A DNA stretch of 64,000 nt from contig NZ_JTDB02000005.1 in NCBI RefSeq assembly GCF_000785435.2, forward strand, positions 248,001 through 312,000, read 5' to 3'. Positions 33,717 to 41,285 of the stretch are shown here, one piece after another. The notes under the pieces are model-generated. The model did not search any database, was not told the origin of the DNA, and worked only from the letters and a program-made list of their open reading frames with translations. Every line of letters begins with the position of its first letter. Position 1 is the first letter of the stretch. This stretch comes from Paraburkholderia sacchari (GTDB lineage Bacteria; Pseudomonadota; Gammaproteobacteria; Burkholderiales; Burkholderiaceae). A program made the translations under genes and the position numbers.

Positions 33717-33776
33717 ACGCGGATTTAAGCTCGGATTTAAGCGCGGCTTCAAGTCCGTATTCAAGCCCGTGTTCAA
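33693..33776 (+). repeat. Seven-copy degenerate 12-bp tandem repeat at the 3' end of cbbE
   Basis: Seven consecutive 12-mers of the type GCGCGGNTTNAA run from within the last codons of cbbE to 33776 (units start at 33693, 33705, 33717, 33729, 33741, 33753 and 33765). In the cbbE frame each encodes a four-residue unit such as ARLQ, VRIQ or ARVQ. In three of them the fourth codon is TAA instead of CAA/CAG, so the gene stops at the second unit. The rest looks like decayed coding repeat. Confidence 0.8.
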
Positions 33777-33779
33777 GCG

Positions 33780-33805
33780 CGCGAACCGGATGTGTCCGGT
33801 TCGCG
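33780..33805 (+). terminator. Hairpin between cbbE and cbbY
   Basis: GCGAACCGGA-TGTG-TCCGGTTCGC, with one further pair outside, makes an 11-bp stem with a 4-nt loop. No T-run follows. It could lower expression of cbbY or stabilise the upstream message. Confidence 0.5.
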
Positions 33806-33861
33806 AACGGCGCTCAAGACGTTATTGCGCCATGGCGCAACACAGCAAGGAGAGGCGACCC

Positions 33862-34641
33862 ATGCAGGCGCTCATATTCGACGTGGACGGCACCATGGCC
33901 GACACGGAGGCGGTGCATCGCGAAGCGTTCAACGCCGCGTTTGCCGAAGTCCGGCTCGACTGGCATTGGGACGAAGCTTTGTACACGCGTCTGCTCAACG
34001 TGGCGGGGGGCAAGGAGCGCATCGAGCGCTACTGGCGCTGTGTCGAGCCGGAAGAGACCGACGGCAAGCGCATGAAGGAGACGATAGCCGCGATCCATGC
34101 CATCAAGACGCGCTATTACACCGAACGCGTGCATGGCGGCGCGGTGGCGCTGCGGCCAGGCATCGCGCGCCTGATCGACGAGGCGAATGCGGCGGGCTTG
34201 CCGCTGGCGATTGCCACCACGACCACGACGGCCAATCTCGACGCGCTGCTCAGCGGGCCGCTGGGTGCAGCCTGGCGCAAGCGCTTCGCGGCGGTGTGCG
34301 ATGCATCGAGCGCACCCGTGAAAAAGCCGGCGCCCGACGTGTATTACGCGGTCTTGCAGCAGATAGGCGTGCCGGCGGCCGAATGCCTCGCGCTGGAAGA
34401 TTCGGAAAACGGCCTGCGTGCGGCACGCGCCGCGGGTATTCCGGCTGTGATCACCACGAATGCATATACGGAAACGCAGTGCTTCGACGGTGCGCTGCGC
34501 GTGCTGCCGCATCTGGGCGACCCGCGGCAGCCGCTGCCGGAGAGCGTGGCAGGCACGGAGCGTGGATGGATGGATTTGGCCGCGCTGAGGCGTCTGCACG
34601 GTGGGCAGTCAGTTCATGAAGGCCGGAAAGAGAATATCTGA
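33862..34641 (+). CDS. cbbY: HAD phosphatase CbbY (xylulose-1,5-bisphosphatase)
   Basis: Protein of 259 residues. HAD motif I IFDVDGTMADTE (nucleophile Asp8), a helical cap, motif II IATTTTTANLD, and EDSENGLRAARAAG. CbbY removes xylulose bisphosphate, a misfire product that inhibits RuBisCO. Its N-terminal core matches the red-type CbbY family. The start has AAGGAG eleven bases upstream. It is the last cbb gene and is separated from cbbE by 145 bases with a repeat and a hairpin. Confidence 0.9.
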   Translation: MQALIFDVDGTMADTEAVHREAFNAAFAEVRLDWHWDEALYTRLLNVAGGKERIERYWRCVEPEETDGKRMKETIAAIHAIKTRYYTERVHGGAVALRPGIARLIDEANAAGLPLAIATTTTTANLDALLSGPLGAAWRKRFAAVCDASSAPVKKPAPDVYYAVLQQIGVPAAECLALEDSENGLRAARAAGIPAVITTNAYTETQCFDGALRVLPHLGDPRQPLPESVAGTERGWMDLAALRRLHGGQSVHEGRKENI

Positions 34642-34697
34642 GTTCGGAGGTCGAGCGCGGATGCGAATTGTCATCCGTATCGGTACCGGCGCGGCCA

Positions 34698-34778
34698 CGC
34701 GTCGGCATCGACATAGGCGGCACGTTAACGGATTTCATACTCGAAGCCGGTGGCGTGCGCAATGCACATAAGCGCTAG
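34698..34778 (+). pseudogene. 5' remnant of a hydantoinase/oxoprolinase gene
   Basis: The frame reads RVGIDIGGTLTDFILE and then ends at a stop after AHKR. That is the N-terminal phosphate-binding motif of HyuA-type hydantoinases (usually VGIDIGGTFTDFV). The rest of the about 700-residue protein is missing. It follows cbbY by about 60 bases and appears to be a truncated fragment at the left edge of the insert region. Confidence 0.5.
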
Positions 34779-35094
34779 ACCAGATCAGCCTCGATGGTCG
34801 CGATGAGCCGATGCACGCTGCAGCGCCGCGCCAGGCTCCGATTATTCGGCACGGATTAGACCGTACAAATAATTCGCCAGATTAGGCTGGATTTATCGAT
34901 CGTCAAATCAATGTGCTGGCGCGATGCGTAATGAATTACCCGCCCGTGCTTGCTCCTTTCTTTCGGACGAGTCCTATATCCCGCTCCCCCAGCATCGCAC
35001 GAGTATCGCCTAAATGGGCAAACCGAAAGCCCGTTTAGCTCACCGGCCGCACTACCGGGCCGGCCGTTCTCGTCTACTTCCCGGAGGTATGAAA
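34779..35094. other. Spacer between the hydantoinase remnant and the PAAR gene
   Basis: No gene is supported here. GC content falls from about 34850 onward, so the left edge of the foreign insert is probably between about 34780 and 34860. Two direct copies of GATTAG occur near 34855 and 34881, but I do not see insertion-sequence ends. Confidence 0.4.
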
Positions 35095-35367
35095 ATGTCG
35101 GCTCAGCAGGAGCGGAAAGGGAACATGTATGCGTTGGCAACGATTGGAGCAAGCACCGAGCGCGGCGGTTGCGTTTGCGGTGGTTCGGACTTTCGCATTG
35201 GCCGCCTTCCGGTTGCGTGCGTTGGCGACGTTTTGACGTATGAAGACGGAAGACAGGCGGTAATAGCCGATGGTACGGGAATCGCGATGGGATACGGTGG
35301 CAATCCCGTTGCTCTAGTCGGAATGACCGAGGTTCACGATATGGCATTCGTCCATGAGGGCGTGTAA
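35095..35367 (+). CDS. PAAR-type T6SS spike protein
   Basis: Protein of 90 residues. YALATIGASTERGGCVCGG begins a PAAR-like beta fold, followed by RIGRLPVACVGDVLTYEDG and GNPVALVGMTEV. PAAR proteins sharpen the VgrG tip and carry effectors. ATG 35095 has GGAGG seven bases upstream; ATG 35125 (MYALATIG), also with a good site, gives the canonical PAAR start and 80 residues. It is first in a four-gene lower-GC cassette. Confidence 0.72.
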   Translation: MSAQQERKGNMYALATIGASTERGGCVCGGSDFRIGRLPVACVGDVLTYEDGRQAVIADGTGIAMGYGGNPVALVGMTEVHDMAFVHEGV

Positions 35368-35946
35368 ATGAGCGGAATCTATTACGCAATTGTCGAAGGC
35401 GATCCACTCGATAACGGGAGCGATAGCCGCGTTATTGGCGGTTCGGAGTATTCGTTCATAGAGGATCAGTACGGGCGTTCACGCAAGCAAACTCACTTGG
35501 GCCACGAAGCATGGTGCGGCGTTTGCAAGAGTTTTGGACCAATCCTCGCTGGCGCGGGTATTAAAGAAAGTCGCCGAGGCTGGGAGGAGCGGCTAAAAGC
35601 GTTCGAAGCCGTAAGCGGCGACATCGTGCTCTGCAAATGCGAACGGCACCCACGCGTTGTTGCACTGTACGCCCGTTGCTGCACTTATGAAGATTACGAG
35701 TGCGGCGAGTTAGCTGTCGCGGCGCCAATCCGCTCGGCATCCGTGCCGCACGCCATCTATGACGAGCAATTTTCGCTCAGGGACAGCAGCGGGCGAGCGC
35801 TCGCGGGCGTACGCTATCGAATCGTCACCGATCGCGGACGCGTTATCAGTGGCACGACAAACGGATGCGGTGAGACGGAGCGTATCGCAACGGACGGAAC
35901 TGAAAGACTCACACTCTACACGTCAGGAGTCTTCACCTATGAATGA
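35368..35946 (+). CDS. Second PAAR-like protein with C-terminal transthyretin-like extension
   Basis: Protein of 192 residues. Residues about 1-105 carry the Cys-rich PAAR-like pattern (HEAWCGVCKSFG, then GDIVLCKCERHPRVVALYAR). Residues about 128-190 resemble a transthyretin-like adaptor (FSLRDSSGRALAGVRYRI, TNGCGETERIATDG), a fold used in T6SS tips to bind effectors. It starts right after the first PAAR gene and overlaps the peptidase gene by 8 nt. Confidence 0.65.
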   Translation: MSGIYYAIVEGDPLDNGSDSRVIGGSEYSFIEDQYGRSRKQTHLGHEAWCGVCKSFGPILAGAGIKESRRGWEERLKAFEAVSGDIVLCKCERHPRVVALYARCCTYEDYECGELAVAAPIRSASVPHAIYDEQFSLRDSSGRALAGVRYRIVTDRGRVISGTTNGCGETERIATDGTERLTLYTSGVFTYE

Positions 35947-36655
35947 ATTCTCCAACGACAATAAGTATGGATTCAAACTAACCGAAGACGAAGAATGGTT
36001 CGTCGTCCACGATTCTGCTGTCACCAACACGAATCCGGGATCGATGGTCTATGTGACGATTGACACAACTCCGATTTGTCCAAATATGACAGACCGGGAG
36101 TTTCGAGTGATGGCGAAGCGTCTTTTAGGCTGGGCGGTCACACTTGTTGAACGAAGAATTGCGGACTTGAATCGCTACGACAGCGCCACAAAAGCGCGAA
36201 TGACGTATTGGTTTAACCGCAGCGACGACGGCACACGCCAATACCTGATGGCTGGATTTTCGCGTCATCTGGCCGCGCTAAAGTCCCTGACTCCGGCTAG
36301 TCTTGTTAGAAGCGACCCGAAGCTGGATAGGATGCTTGGCTGCGTCCCGAATCTAATCAACGTTGACCAAGAGGCCGCGCATGTATGCGGGCCAAATACC
36401 GAGCGACGGCTCGTAGGTATCGCCTTGAAATTTTGCAACGTCTTGCGCGATCAGAATATGTATGGCGACTCGCGACTATCGACACTAATTCACGAAGTGA
36501 CACACTTCGCGGATACGTTCGCCAGCGGCGATCCAAGATACGGTATAGATCCGAAGGCCGCAGAATGGGCGCGAAATAATCCCGAACAAGCCCTGCGAAA
36601 TGCCGATACGTTAACGGGATATGTTATATATGGCGAGCCACTTTTTGCGGTTTGA
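35939..36655 (+). CDS. M35-like (aspzincin) metallopeptidase, candidate T6SS effector
   Basis: Protein of 238 residues without a signal peptide. HEVTH (185-189) followed by DPRYG (Asp198) and a Tyr gives the deuterolysin/aspzincin zinc site HExxH plus Asp. The next AAEWARNNPEQALRNADTL resembles the LysMEP/M35 C-terminal helix. M35-type peptidases cut at lysine or broadly. Linkage to two PAAR genes suggests export by type VI secretion as a toxin. The start overlaps the preceding gene. Codon use is more AT-rich than the flanks. Confidence 0.7.
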   Translation: MNEFSNDNKYGFKLTEDEEWFVVHDSAVTNTNPGSMVYVTIDTTPICPNMTDREFRVMAKRLLGWAVTLVERRIADLNRYDSATKARMTYWFNRSDDGTRQYLMAGFSRHLAALKSLTPASLVRSDPKLDRMLGCVPNLINVDQEAAHVCGPNTERRLVGIALKFCNVLRDQNMYGDSRLSTLIHEVTHFADTFASGDPRYGIDPKAAEWARNNPEQALRNADTLTGYVIYGEPLFAV

Positions 36656-36666
36656 ATTCACCTATC

Positions 36667-37116
36667 ATGGATAAATTAAAATATTTAAAATACTCAATTC
36701 TGGCGCTGGCATTTCTCTATGGGATGGGAGCCAAAGCCGAGTGCAAGGGTTCCCAAAATATGCCGTCAGAGCAGGTTCATGTTGCATTCGAGGTTAGTAG
36801 TTCGCAGATTTCAGCGTCTGAGCGTACGCGCCTTCGTGAGTGGGTGGACATGGTCAATTCAAAATATGCGATTCAGAATTGGACAACGATCGTTGGCAGT
36901 GCGGCAGAGAGCGAGCCCACAGCGAAGGCGCTAGCTATGAGGCGCGCCGTGATCGTCGCGCGTGAGGCGTTAGAAGATGGATTAGTGAATGCACCGTTGC
37001 AGGTCAAAGCGCAAGTCTATCCTGTTGCTAAATCCGGGAAAACAAGCAGCGATAGCCGAGAGGTAACGGTCGAAATTAGTCCCGGTTGTCCAAGTAACTG
37101 TTGCGATGGTCACTGA
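36667..37116 (+). CDS. Secreted protein, candidate immunity protein to the M35-like effector
   Basis: Protein of 149 residues with a signal peptide (KYSILALAFLYGMGAKA, cut near residue 23). The mature part is rich in charged residues and has cysteines at the start (AECKGS) and end (GCPSNCCDGH). It is 11 bases after the effector on the same strand. A periplasmic location fits immunity against an exported peptidase. No known domain is recognised; an OmpA-like fold is possible from the ARRA-like spacing but weak. Confidence 0.55.
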   Translation: MDKLKYLKYSILALAFLYGMGAKAECKGSQNMPSEQVHVAFEVSSSQISASERTRLREWVDMVNSKYAIQNWTTIVGSAAESEPTAKALAMRRAVIVAREALEDGLVNAPLQVKAQVYPVAKSGKTSSDSREVTVEISPGCPSNCCDGH

Positions 37117-37121
37117 TGCTT

Positions 37122-37147
37122 GCCCCGCTTCGGCGGGGCTGCTTTAT
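37122..37147 (+). terminator. Rho-independent terminator after the immunity gene
   Basis: GCCCCGC-TTCG-GCGGGGC is a 7-bp stem with a UUCG tetraloop, followed by TGCTTTATT. It starts six bases after the stop and should end the PAAR-effector-immunity transcript. Confidence 0.8.
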
Positions 37148-37202
37148 TCGAGCGACAAGCGCAGCCACTTCGCGCAAAGCCAACCCGAAATGGCGCTCAA
37201 AA

Positions 37203-37532
37203 ATGCAGACAATATCGATTGGTATATTCTTTGCAATGACTAGCGTGGCTGCCGCGTTACTTCCGAACGTCTCAAGTGCATGTAGTTTCTCGCTGCAATA
37301 CGGCGGCAAAATGGAGTGGAATGCTAGCGATCTTTCGAACGTCGATCGCTTGAAACTTGCGGAGTTGGCCCCGCGAAATTTCACGTCGCGATTGATGTCC
37401 TTAATTGACGCCCTCAAGCCAGCACGCCGTCCACGCTGCGCGGCAAACCGGCTGGATTCCCGGCGCGCAGCGCCTCGGGCAATAGCGCATCGGGCAGGTC
37501 CTGGTAGCACACGGGCCGTAAAAAGCGCGTGA
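37203..37532 (+). pseudogene. Truncated second secreted protein at the insert edge
   Basis: The frame begins MQTISIGIFFAMTSVAAALL with a signal peptide (cleavage near SSA/CSF). It continues SLQYGGKMEWNASDLSNVD to about 37400 in lower-GC DNA. After about 37413 it reads into the antisense of the aldehyde dehydrogenase remnant, with arginine-rich nonsense to 37532. So the native 3' end is lost. It may be a second immunity-type gene. Confidence 0.55.
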
Positions 37533-37878
37533 TCGCGAGGCTGCCGACCGAAGTCGATCGGCCATCCGAAGTCGCCGGGAAAGGTCCGCCGTGGACCATC
37601 GCATGGCCGACCTCCACGCCGGTGCCGAAGCCGTTCACGAGCACCCGGCCCGCGACGTATTCGAGCACGGTGCGCATGACCGTGTCGCCTTCGGCGTCGG
37701 TGAGCGAGAACTGCTCGGAGAAGTTCGCGAGAATGCACAGGCCGTTCGAGCCCGCATCGATCATGAAGTCGGTGTAGCGGCGCTGGCCGTCGAGATCGAG
37801 TTCGCCGGTTTCGGTGAAGATGGTCGGCATGACCGGAAACACGCCGCGATAGGGTGAGGTGCAAGCTTGCGTTGCCAT
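37414..37878 (-). pseudogene. Chimeric remnant: dapA-like N-terminus joined to aldehyde dehydrogenase C-terminus
   Basis: The in-frame product of 154 residues starts as a DapA-family lyase (YRGVFPVMPTIFTETGELDL, then DAGSNGLCILANFSEQF). From AGRVLV, about residue 76, it becomes the tail of an alpha-ketoglutarate semialdehyde dehydrogenase (GVEVGHAMVHGGPFPATSD, then AITRFLRPVCYQDLP). Both parents normally lie together in sugar-acid operons and share an AGRVLV-like stretch, so a deletion probably fused them. Neither active site is complete. Confidence 0.8.
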
Positions 37879-37939
37879 GAACGGGGTGAGTCCTCGTAGA
37901 TCTTTTGTCGATGTCGAATGCTGTGGCGGTGAACAGTTG

Positions 37940-38287
37940 CACGACATTCAGGAAGCGCACCGGCGCGCCATCGAGCGTAATAACGCCGTGGCGTCGATCG
38001 CGTGCGACAACGCTTTTCATGCGACGGTGTGCGCGGCGGCGCCGTTGCCGCGCTTGCAGCAGCTCGTGGAGTTCGCGCGCGCGCCGATCGACCGTGTGCG
38101 TCATGTGACGGTGCGCGACCCGGCGGTCGCCGACCTGACGCTGAAGCAGCATCAAAAGATACTTGAGGCGCTGGAGCAGCTCGATCCCGACGCGGCCGAG
38201 CGCGCGCTGCGTGACCATCTCGACGATGCCTACGCGCGCCAGCAGGCGGCTTACGACGCGAACGTCGAGCTATTTCCAGGCAGGTGA
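37940..38287 (+). pseudogene. Remnant of an FCD-domain GntR (FadR-type) regulator
   Basis: The frame from about 37950 reads ERNNAVASIACDNAFHATVC and continues to ALRDHLDDAYARQQAAYD, the typical FCD ligand domain of sugar-acid regulators. The GntR helix-turn-helix is absent; the upstream part reads into the start of the divergent dapA-like remnant. It was probably the regulator of that operon. Confidence 0.7.
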
Positions 38288-38339
38288 ACGGGCCGTTCCG
38301 GTGCGTATAAACCGGAACAAGACCGTCTATCAATTACAT

Positions 38340-38377
38340 AAAAACAAGGGCGCCAGGCTTCATTGCCCTGGCGCCCC
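38340..38377 (-). terminator. Rho-independent terminator of the NCS2 permease
   Basis: On the minus strand GGGCGCCAGG and CCTGGCGCCC form a perfect 10-bp stem with a 9-nt loop, followed by TTGTTTTTAT. It starts 11 bases after the permease stop. Confidence 0.85.
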
Positions 38378-38387
38378 AAACACACCA

Positions 38388-39779
38388 TCAAGCCTTTTCA
38401 GGCAAGAACCAGTTCATCACGAGCGCGCAGATGCCGCCCGTGGCCACGCCCGATTCCAGCACGTTCTTGAGTGCGTGCGGCAGGTTCGCAAGAATCTCCG
38501 GCACCTGCGAGACGCCGAGGCCCAGCGACAGCGAAACCGAGATGATGAGCAGCGCGCGGCGGTCCAGCCGGATGCCCGCGAGGATGTTGATGCCCGAAGC
38601 GGCCACGGCGCCGAACATCACCATGGCCGCGCCGCCCAGCACGGGCTCGGGCACGGCTTGCAGCGCGCCCGCGACCGGCGGGAACAGCCCGAGCACCACG
38701 AGCATCGCCGCGATCCAGATGCCCACGTGTCGGCTCGCGATGCCGGTGATCTGGATCACGCCGTTGTTCTGCGCGAAGACCGAGCTCGGGAAGGTGTTGA
38801 ACACGCCGGCGATCAGCGAGTTGGCGCCGTTCACGAGCACGCCGCCCTTGATGCGCCGCATCCACACGGGGCCTTCCACGGGCTCCTTCGAGATCTTGCT
38901 GGTGGCCGTGACGTCGCCGATGGCTTCGAGCGAGGTGACGAGGTAGATGATCAGCATCGGCACGAACAGCGACCATGAGAAGCTCAGGCCGAAGTGCAGC
39001 GGGGTCGGAATCTGAAACAGCGCGGCTTCGCGTGCGCCCGTGAAGTCGAGGCGGCCCATGAGGCCGGCCACGATATAGCCGACCGCGAGCGCGATGACGA
39101 GCGCCGTGCTGCGCACCCAGACGATAGGCACGCGGTTGAGCACGATGATGGTGCCGAGCACGACAAACGAAAGCGTGAGGTTTTCGGCGCTCGCGAAGGT
39201 GTGGCTGGCGATGGCGCCATAGCCGCCGCCCATGCTGATGAGGCCGACCTTGATGAGCGTGAGGCCGATCAGCAGCACCACGACGCCCGTGACGAGCGGC
39301 GTGATGAGCCGCTTGATGAAGGGCAGGATGCGCGAGACGCCCATTTCGACGAACGATCCCGCGATGACCACGCCGAAGATGGCCGACATCACCGTGGTCA
39401 CGGACGCGCCTTCATGGACCATCAAGCTGCCGCCCGCGATCAGTGGGCCGACGAAGTTGAAGCTCGTGCCCTGCACGATCAGCAGGCCCGCACCCAGCGG
39501 CCCAAAGCGCTTGCACTGGAGAAAGGTGGCGATGCCGGAGATCACGAGCGACATCGAAACGATCAGCGTGGTGTCGCGGCTCGAGACGCCCAGCGCCTGG
39601 CAGATCAGCAGGCCCGGCGTGACGATCGGCACGATGATGGCCAGCAGGTGCTGCAGGGCGGCCACGAAGGCGAGCGTGGGGGCGGGGCGATCTTCGGGGC
39701 CGTAGACGAGGTCGCGGGCGAGGTCGGCGTCGTCGGCGGCGCCGTGGGACGTGCGTTGAGCGGTGGAAGCGGGTTGCAT
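38388..39779 (-). CDS. Nucleobase:cation symporter-2 family xanthine/urate permease
   Basis: Protein of 463 residues with about 12-14 membrane segments. NCS2 features are LAFVAALQHLLAIIVPIVTPGL (split over about 36-57), the QGTSFNFVGPLI segment, and SSVFAQNNGVIQITGIASR, which contains the NAT-family QNNGVIQ signature with the substrate-side residues. Homologues move xanthine or uric acid with protons. Start ATG 39779. No purine enzymes are adjacent. Confidence 0.88.
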   Translation of the reverse strand: MQPASTAQRTSHGAADDADLARDLVYGPEDRPAPTLAFVAALQHLLAIIVPIVTPGLLICQALGVSSRDTTLIVSMSLVISGIATFLQCKRFGPLGAGLLIVQGTSFNFVGPLIAGGSLMVHEGASVTTVMSAIFGVVIAGSFVEMGVSRILPFIKRLITPLVTGVVVLLIGLTLIKVGLISMGGGYGAIASHTFASAENLTLSFVVLGTIIVLNRVPIVWVRSTALVIALAVGYIVAGLMGRLDFTGAREAALFQIPTPLHFGLSFSWSLFVPMLIIYLVTSLEAIGDVTATSKISKEPVEGPVWMRRIKGGVLVNGANSLIAGVFNTFPSSVFAQNNGVIQITGIASRHVGIWIAAMLVVLGLFPPVAGALQAVPEPVLGGAAMVMFGAVAASGINILAGIRLDRRALLIISVSLSLGLGVSQVPEILANLPHALKNVLESGVATGGICALVMNWFLPEKA

Positions 39780-40025
39780 CTAGGGCCAGCGGGTCGAGAG
39801 GGTCAAAAGGGCAACTGAAAGGAATGCGGTGGGAAATGCACGTAACGCAGGTAACGCGGGAAAGTGCGCGATTTTAACGGCAAGACCGCGGATTCGCCGC
39901 GAAAATCAACGATCGGCATAAGATTGGAGCCGGCTATTCGTGCAACGCGATGCGTCGAATAAGCCGGCGCATATGATTGGGCTGGCCGCAAGCCGCGTCG
40001 CCAGCACTCGCGCAGGAGGAATGCA

Positions 40026-40235
40026 ATGACGAACAGGTTCAAGCCCGGCGATCGGGTCCGATGGAATTCCGAGGCGGGCTGGGTCACGGGCACGGTCGTT
40101 GCGGTGCATACGGCGGACTTCGACTATAAGGGCCACACGCATCGTGCGTCGCCGGACGACCCGCAGTACGAGATCAAGAGCGACAAGTCCGATCACATTG
40201 CCGCCCATCGCGGCCGCGTTCTTCAACGGCTTTGA
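40026..40235 (+). CDS. DUF2945 (hypervirulence-associated TUDOR-like) protein
   Basis: Protein of 69 residues: FKPGDRVRWNSEAGWVTGTVV, then DYKGHTHRASPDDPQYEIKS and HIAAHRG. This is the DUF2945/HVA1 SH3-like family, often beside DUF488 genes. The second ATG, at 40026, has AGGAGG six bases upstream. It probably runs with the next gene. Confidence 0.85.
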   Translation: MTNRFKPGDRVRWNSEAGWVTGTVVAVHTADFDYKGHTHRASPDDPQYEIKSDKSDHIAAHRGRVLQRL

Positions 40236-40249
40236 ACCGGAGGCAGCCC

Positions 40250-40804
40250 GTGGCGCTTCCCTTCTTTACGATCGGCCACTCGAATCGCACCCTCGACGAA
40301 TTCATGGGTTTATTGAGCGGCGCGCAGATCGCGTTGCTCGCGGACGTGAGAAAAATGCCGAGGTCGAGAACCCATCCGCAGTTCAACGAGGCGACGCTTC
40401 CCGATGCGCTGGCGGAGTTCGGCATCGCGTACGAACACGAGGCTGCACTTGGCGGCCTGCGCGGCAGGACGCGCACGGTTGCGGAGGACGTCAACGGCTT
40501 CTGGACGAACCAGAGCTTTCATCATTACGCCGATTACGCGATAACCGCGCCATTTCAAGCTGGCCTCGATCATCTGATCGAGCTGGGGCGATCGCGGCGC
40601 TGCGCGGTCATGTGCTCCGAGGCCGTGTGGTGGCGCTGCCATCGGCGCATCATTGCCGACTATCTGATCGCGCACGGCGAGACTGTTTTCCACATCATGG
40701 CGCCGGGCCGCGTCGCGCCCGCCACGCTGACCGAAGGCGCGGTGGTCCAGCCGGACGGAACGATCGTCTATCCCCGCGAGCCGGGCGAGCAGATGATTTC
40801 GTGA
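40250..40804 (+). CDS. DUF488 domain protein
   Basis: Protein of 184 residues. FFTIGHSNRTLDEFMGLL (about 5-22), LADVRKMPRSRTHPQFN, and CSEAVWWRCHRRIIADYL are the conserved DUF488 motifs; the Cys/His pattern suggests a metal or nucleotide site. GTG 40250 follows GGAGG by six bases. It overlaps no gene and lies 14 bases after DUF2945. Function is not known. Confidence 0.87.
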   Translation: MALPFFTIGHSNRTLDEFMGLLSGAQIALLADVRKMPRSRTHPQFNEATLPDALAEFGIAYEHEAALGGLRGRTRTVAEDVNGFWTNQSFHHYADYAITAPFQAGLDHLIELGRSRRCAVMCSEAVWWRCHRRIIADYLIAHGETVFHIMAPGRVAPATLTEGAVVQPDGTIVYPREPGEQMIS

Positions 40805-40877
40805 CGTGCCAAATACTAAGGATGGCAAATGATCGGGCGGCGCTTAACGCGCCCGGAGCGCAATAGCTATCTGCACC

Positions 40878-41285
40878 TCAGGCGATGCGCAGCGTCGTGT
40901 CGATGCGCGTGCCGCGCTTGATGAAGCGCGTGACAGGCGTTTTCTCGCAGATCTCGGCAAGCCGCGCGCGTTGCGTCTCCTCGAGCGGGCCCGCCACGGC
41001 GACGCCGCGGCGGATGTATTGCGTGCCGTCCTGGTCGGCGTGCAGGCTGACTTCCACGTCGATCTCCGCGTTCGGCCATGCCTTGCGCTGCATATACATG
41101 CGCAGCGTGGCGGCCGTGCAGGCGGCAAGCCCCGAAAGCACGAGCGCGAATGGCGCCGGGCCGCGATCCTCGCCGCCTTCGTGCGGGCCTTCGTCGCCGG
41201 TGAGCGCATGGCGGCCGGCCTCGAGGGCGACAACGTAATTGGGCGCATCGGCGGCAAGACGGGCGGTGGCGGTGGCGAGCGGCAT
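40878..41285 (-). CDS. OsmC family peroxiredoxin-like protein
   Basis: Protein of 135 residues. GPAPFALVLSGLAACTAATLRMY (split over about 40-62) includes the resolving Cys of the OsmC/Ohr fold; only that conserved Cys is in motif position, so it is OsmC-like rather than Ohr. OsmC proteins reduce organic peroxides with thiols. It is convergent with the DUF488 gene. Confidence 0.83.
   Translation of the reverse strand: MPLATATARLAADAPNYVVALEAGRHALTGDEGPHEGGEDRGPAPFALVLSGLAACTAATLRMYMQRKAWPNAEIDVEVSLHADQDGTQYIRRGVAVAGPLEETQRARLAEICEKTPVTRFIKRGTRIDTTLRIA

Noticed and set aside
34855..34890. GATTAG direct repeats as attachment sites of the T6SS insert
   Set aside because: Six bases are too short, and no matching copy is found at the right edge near 37410.
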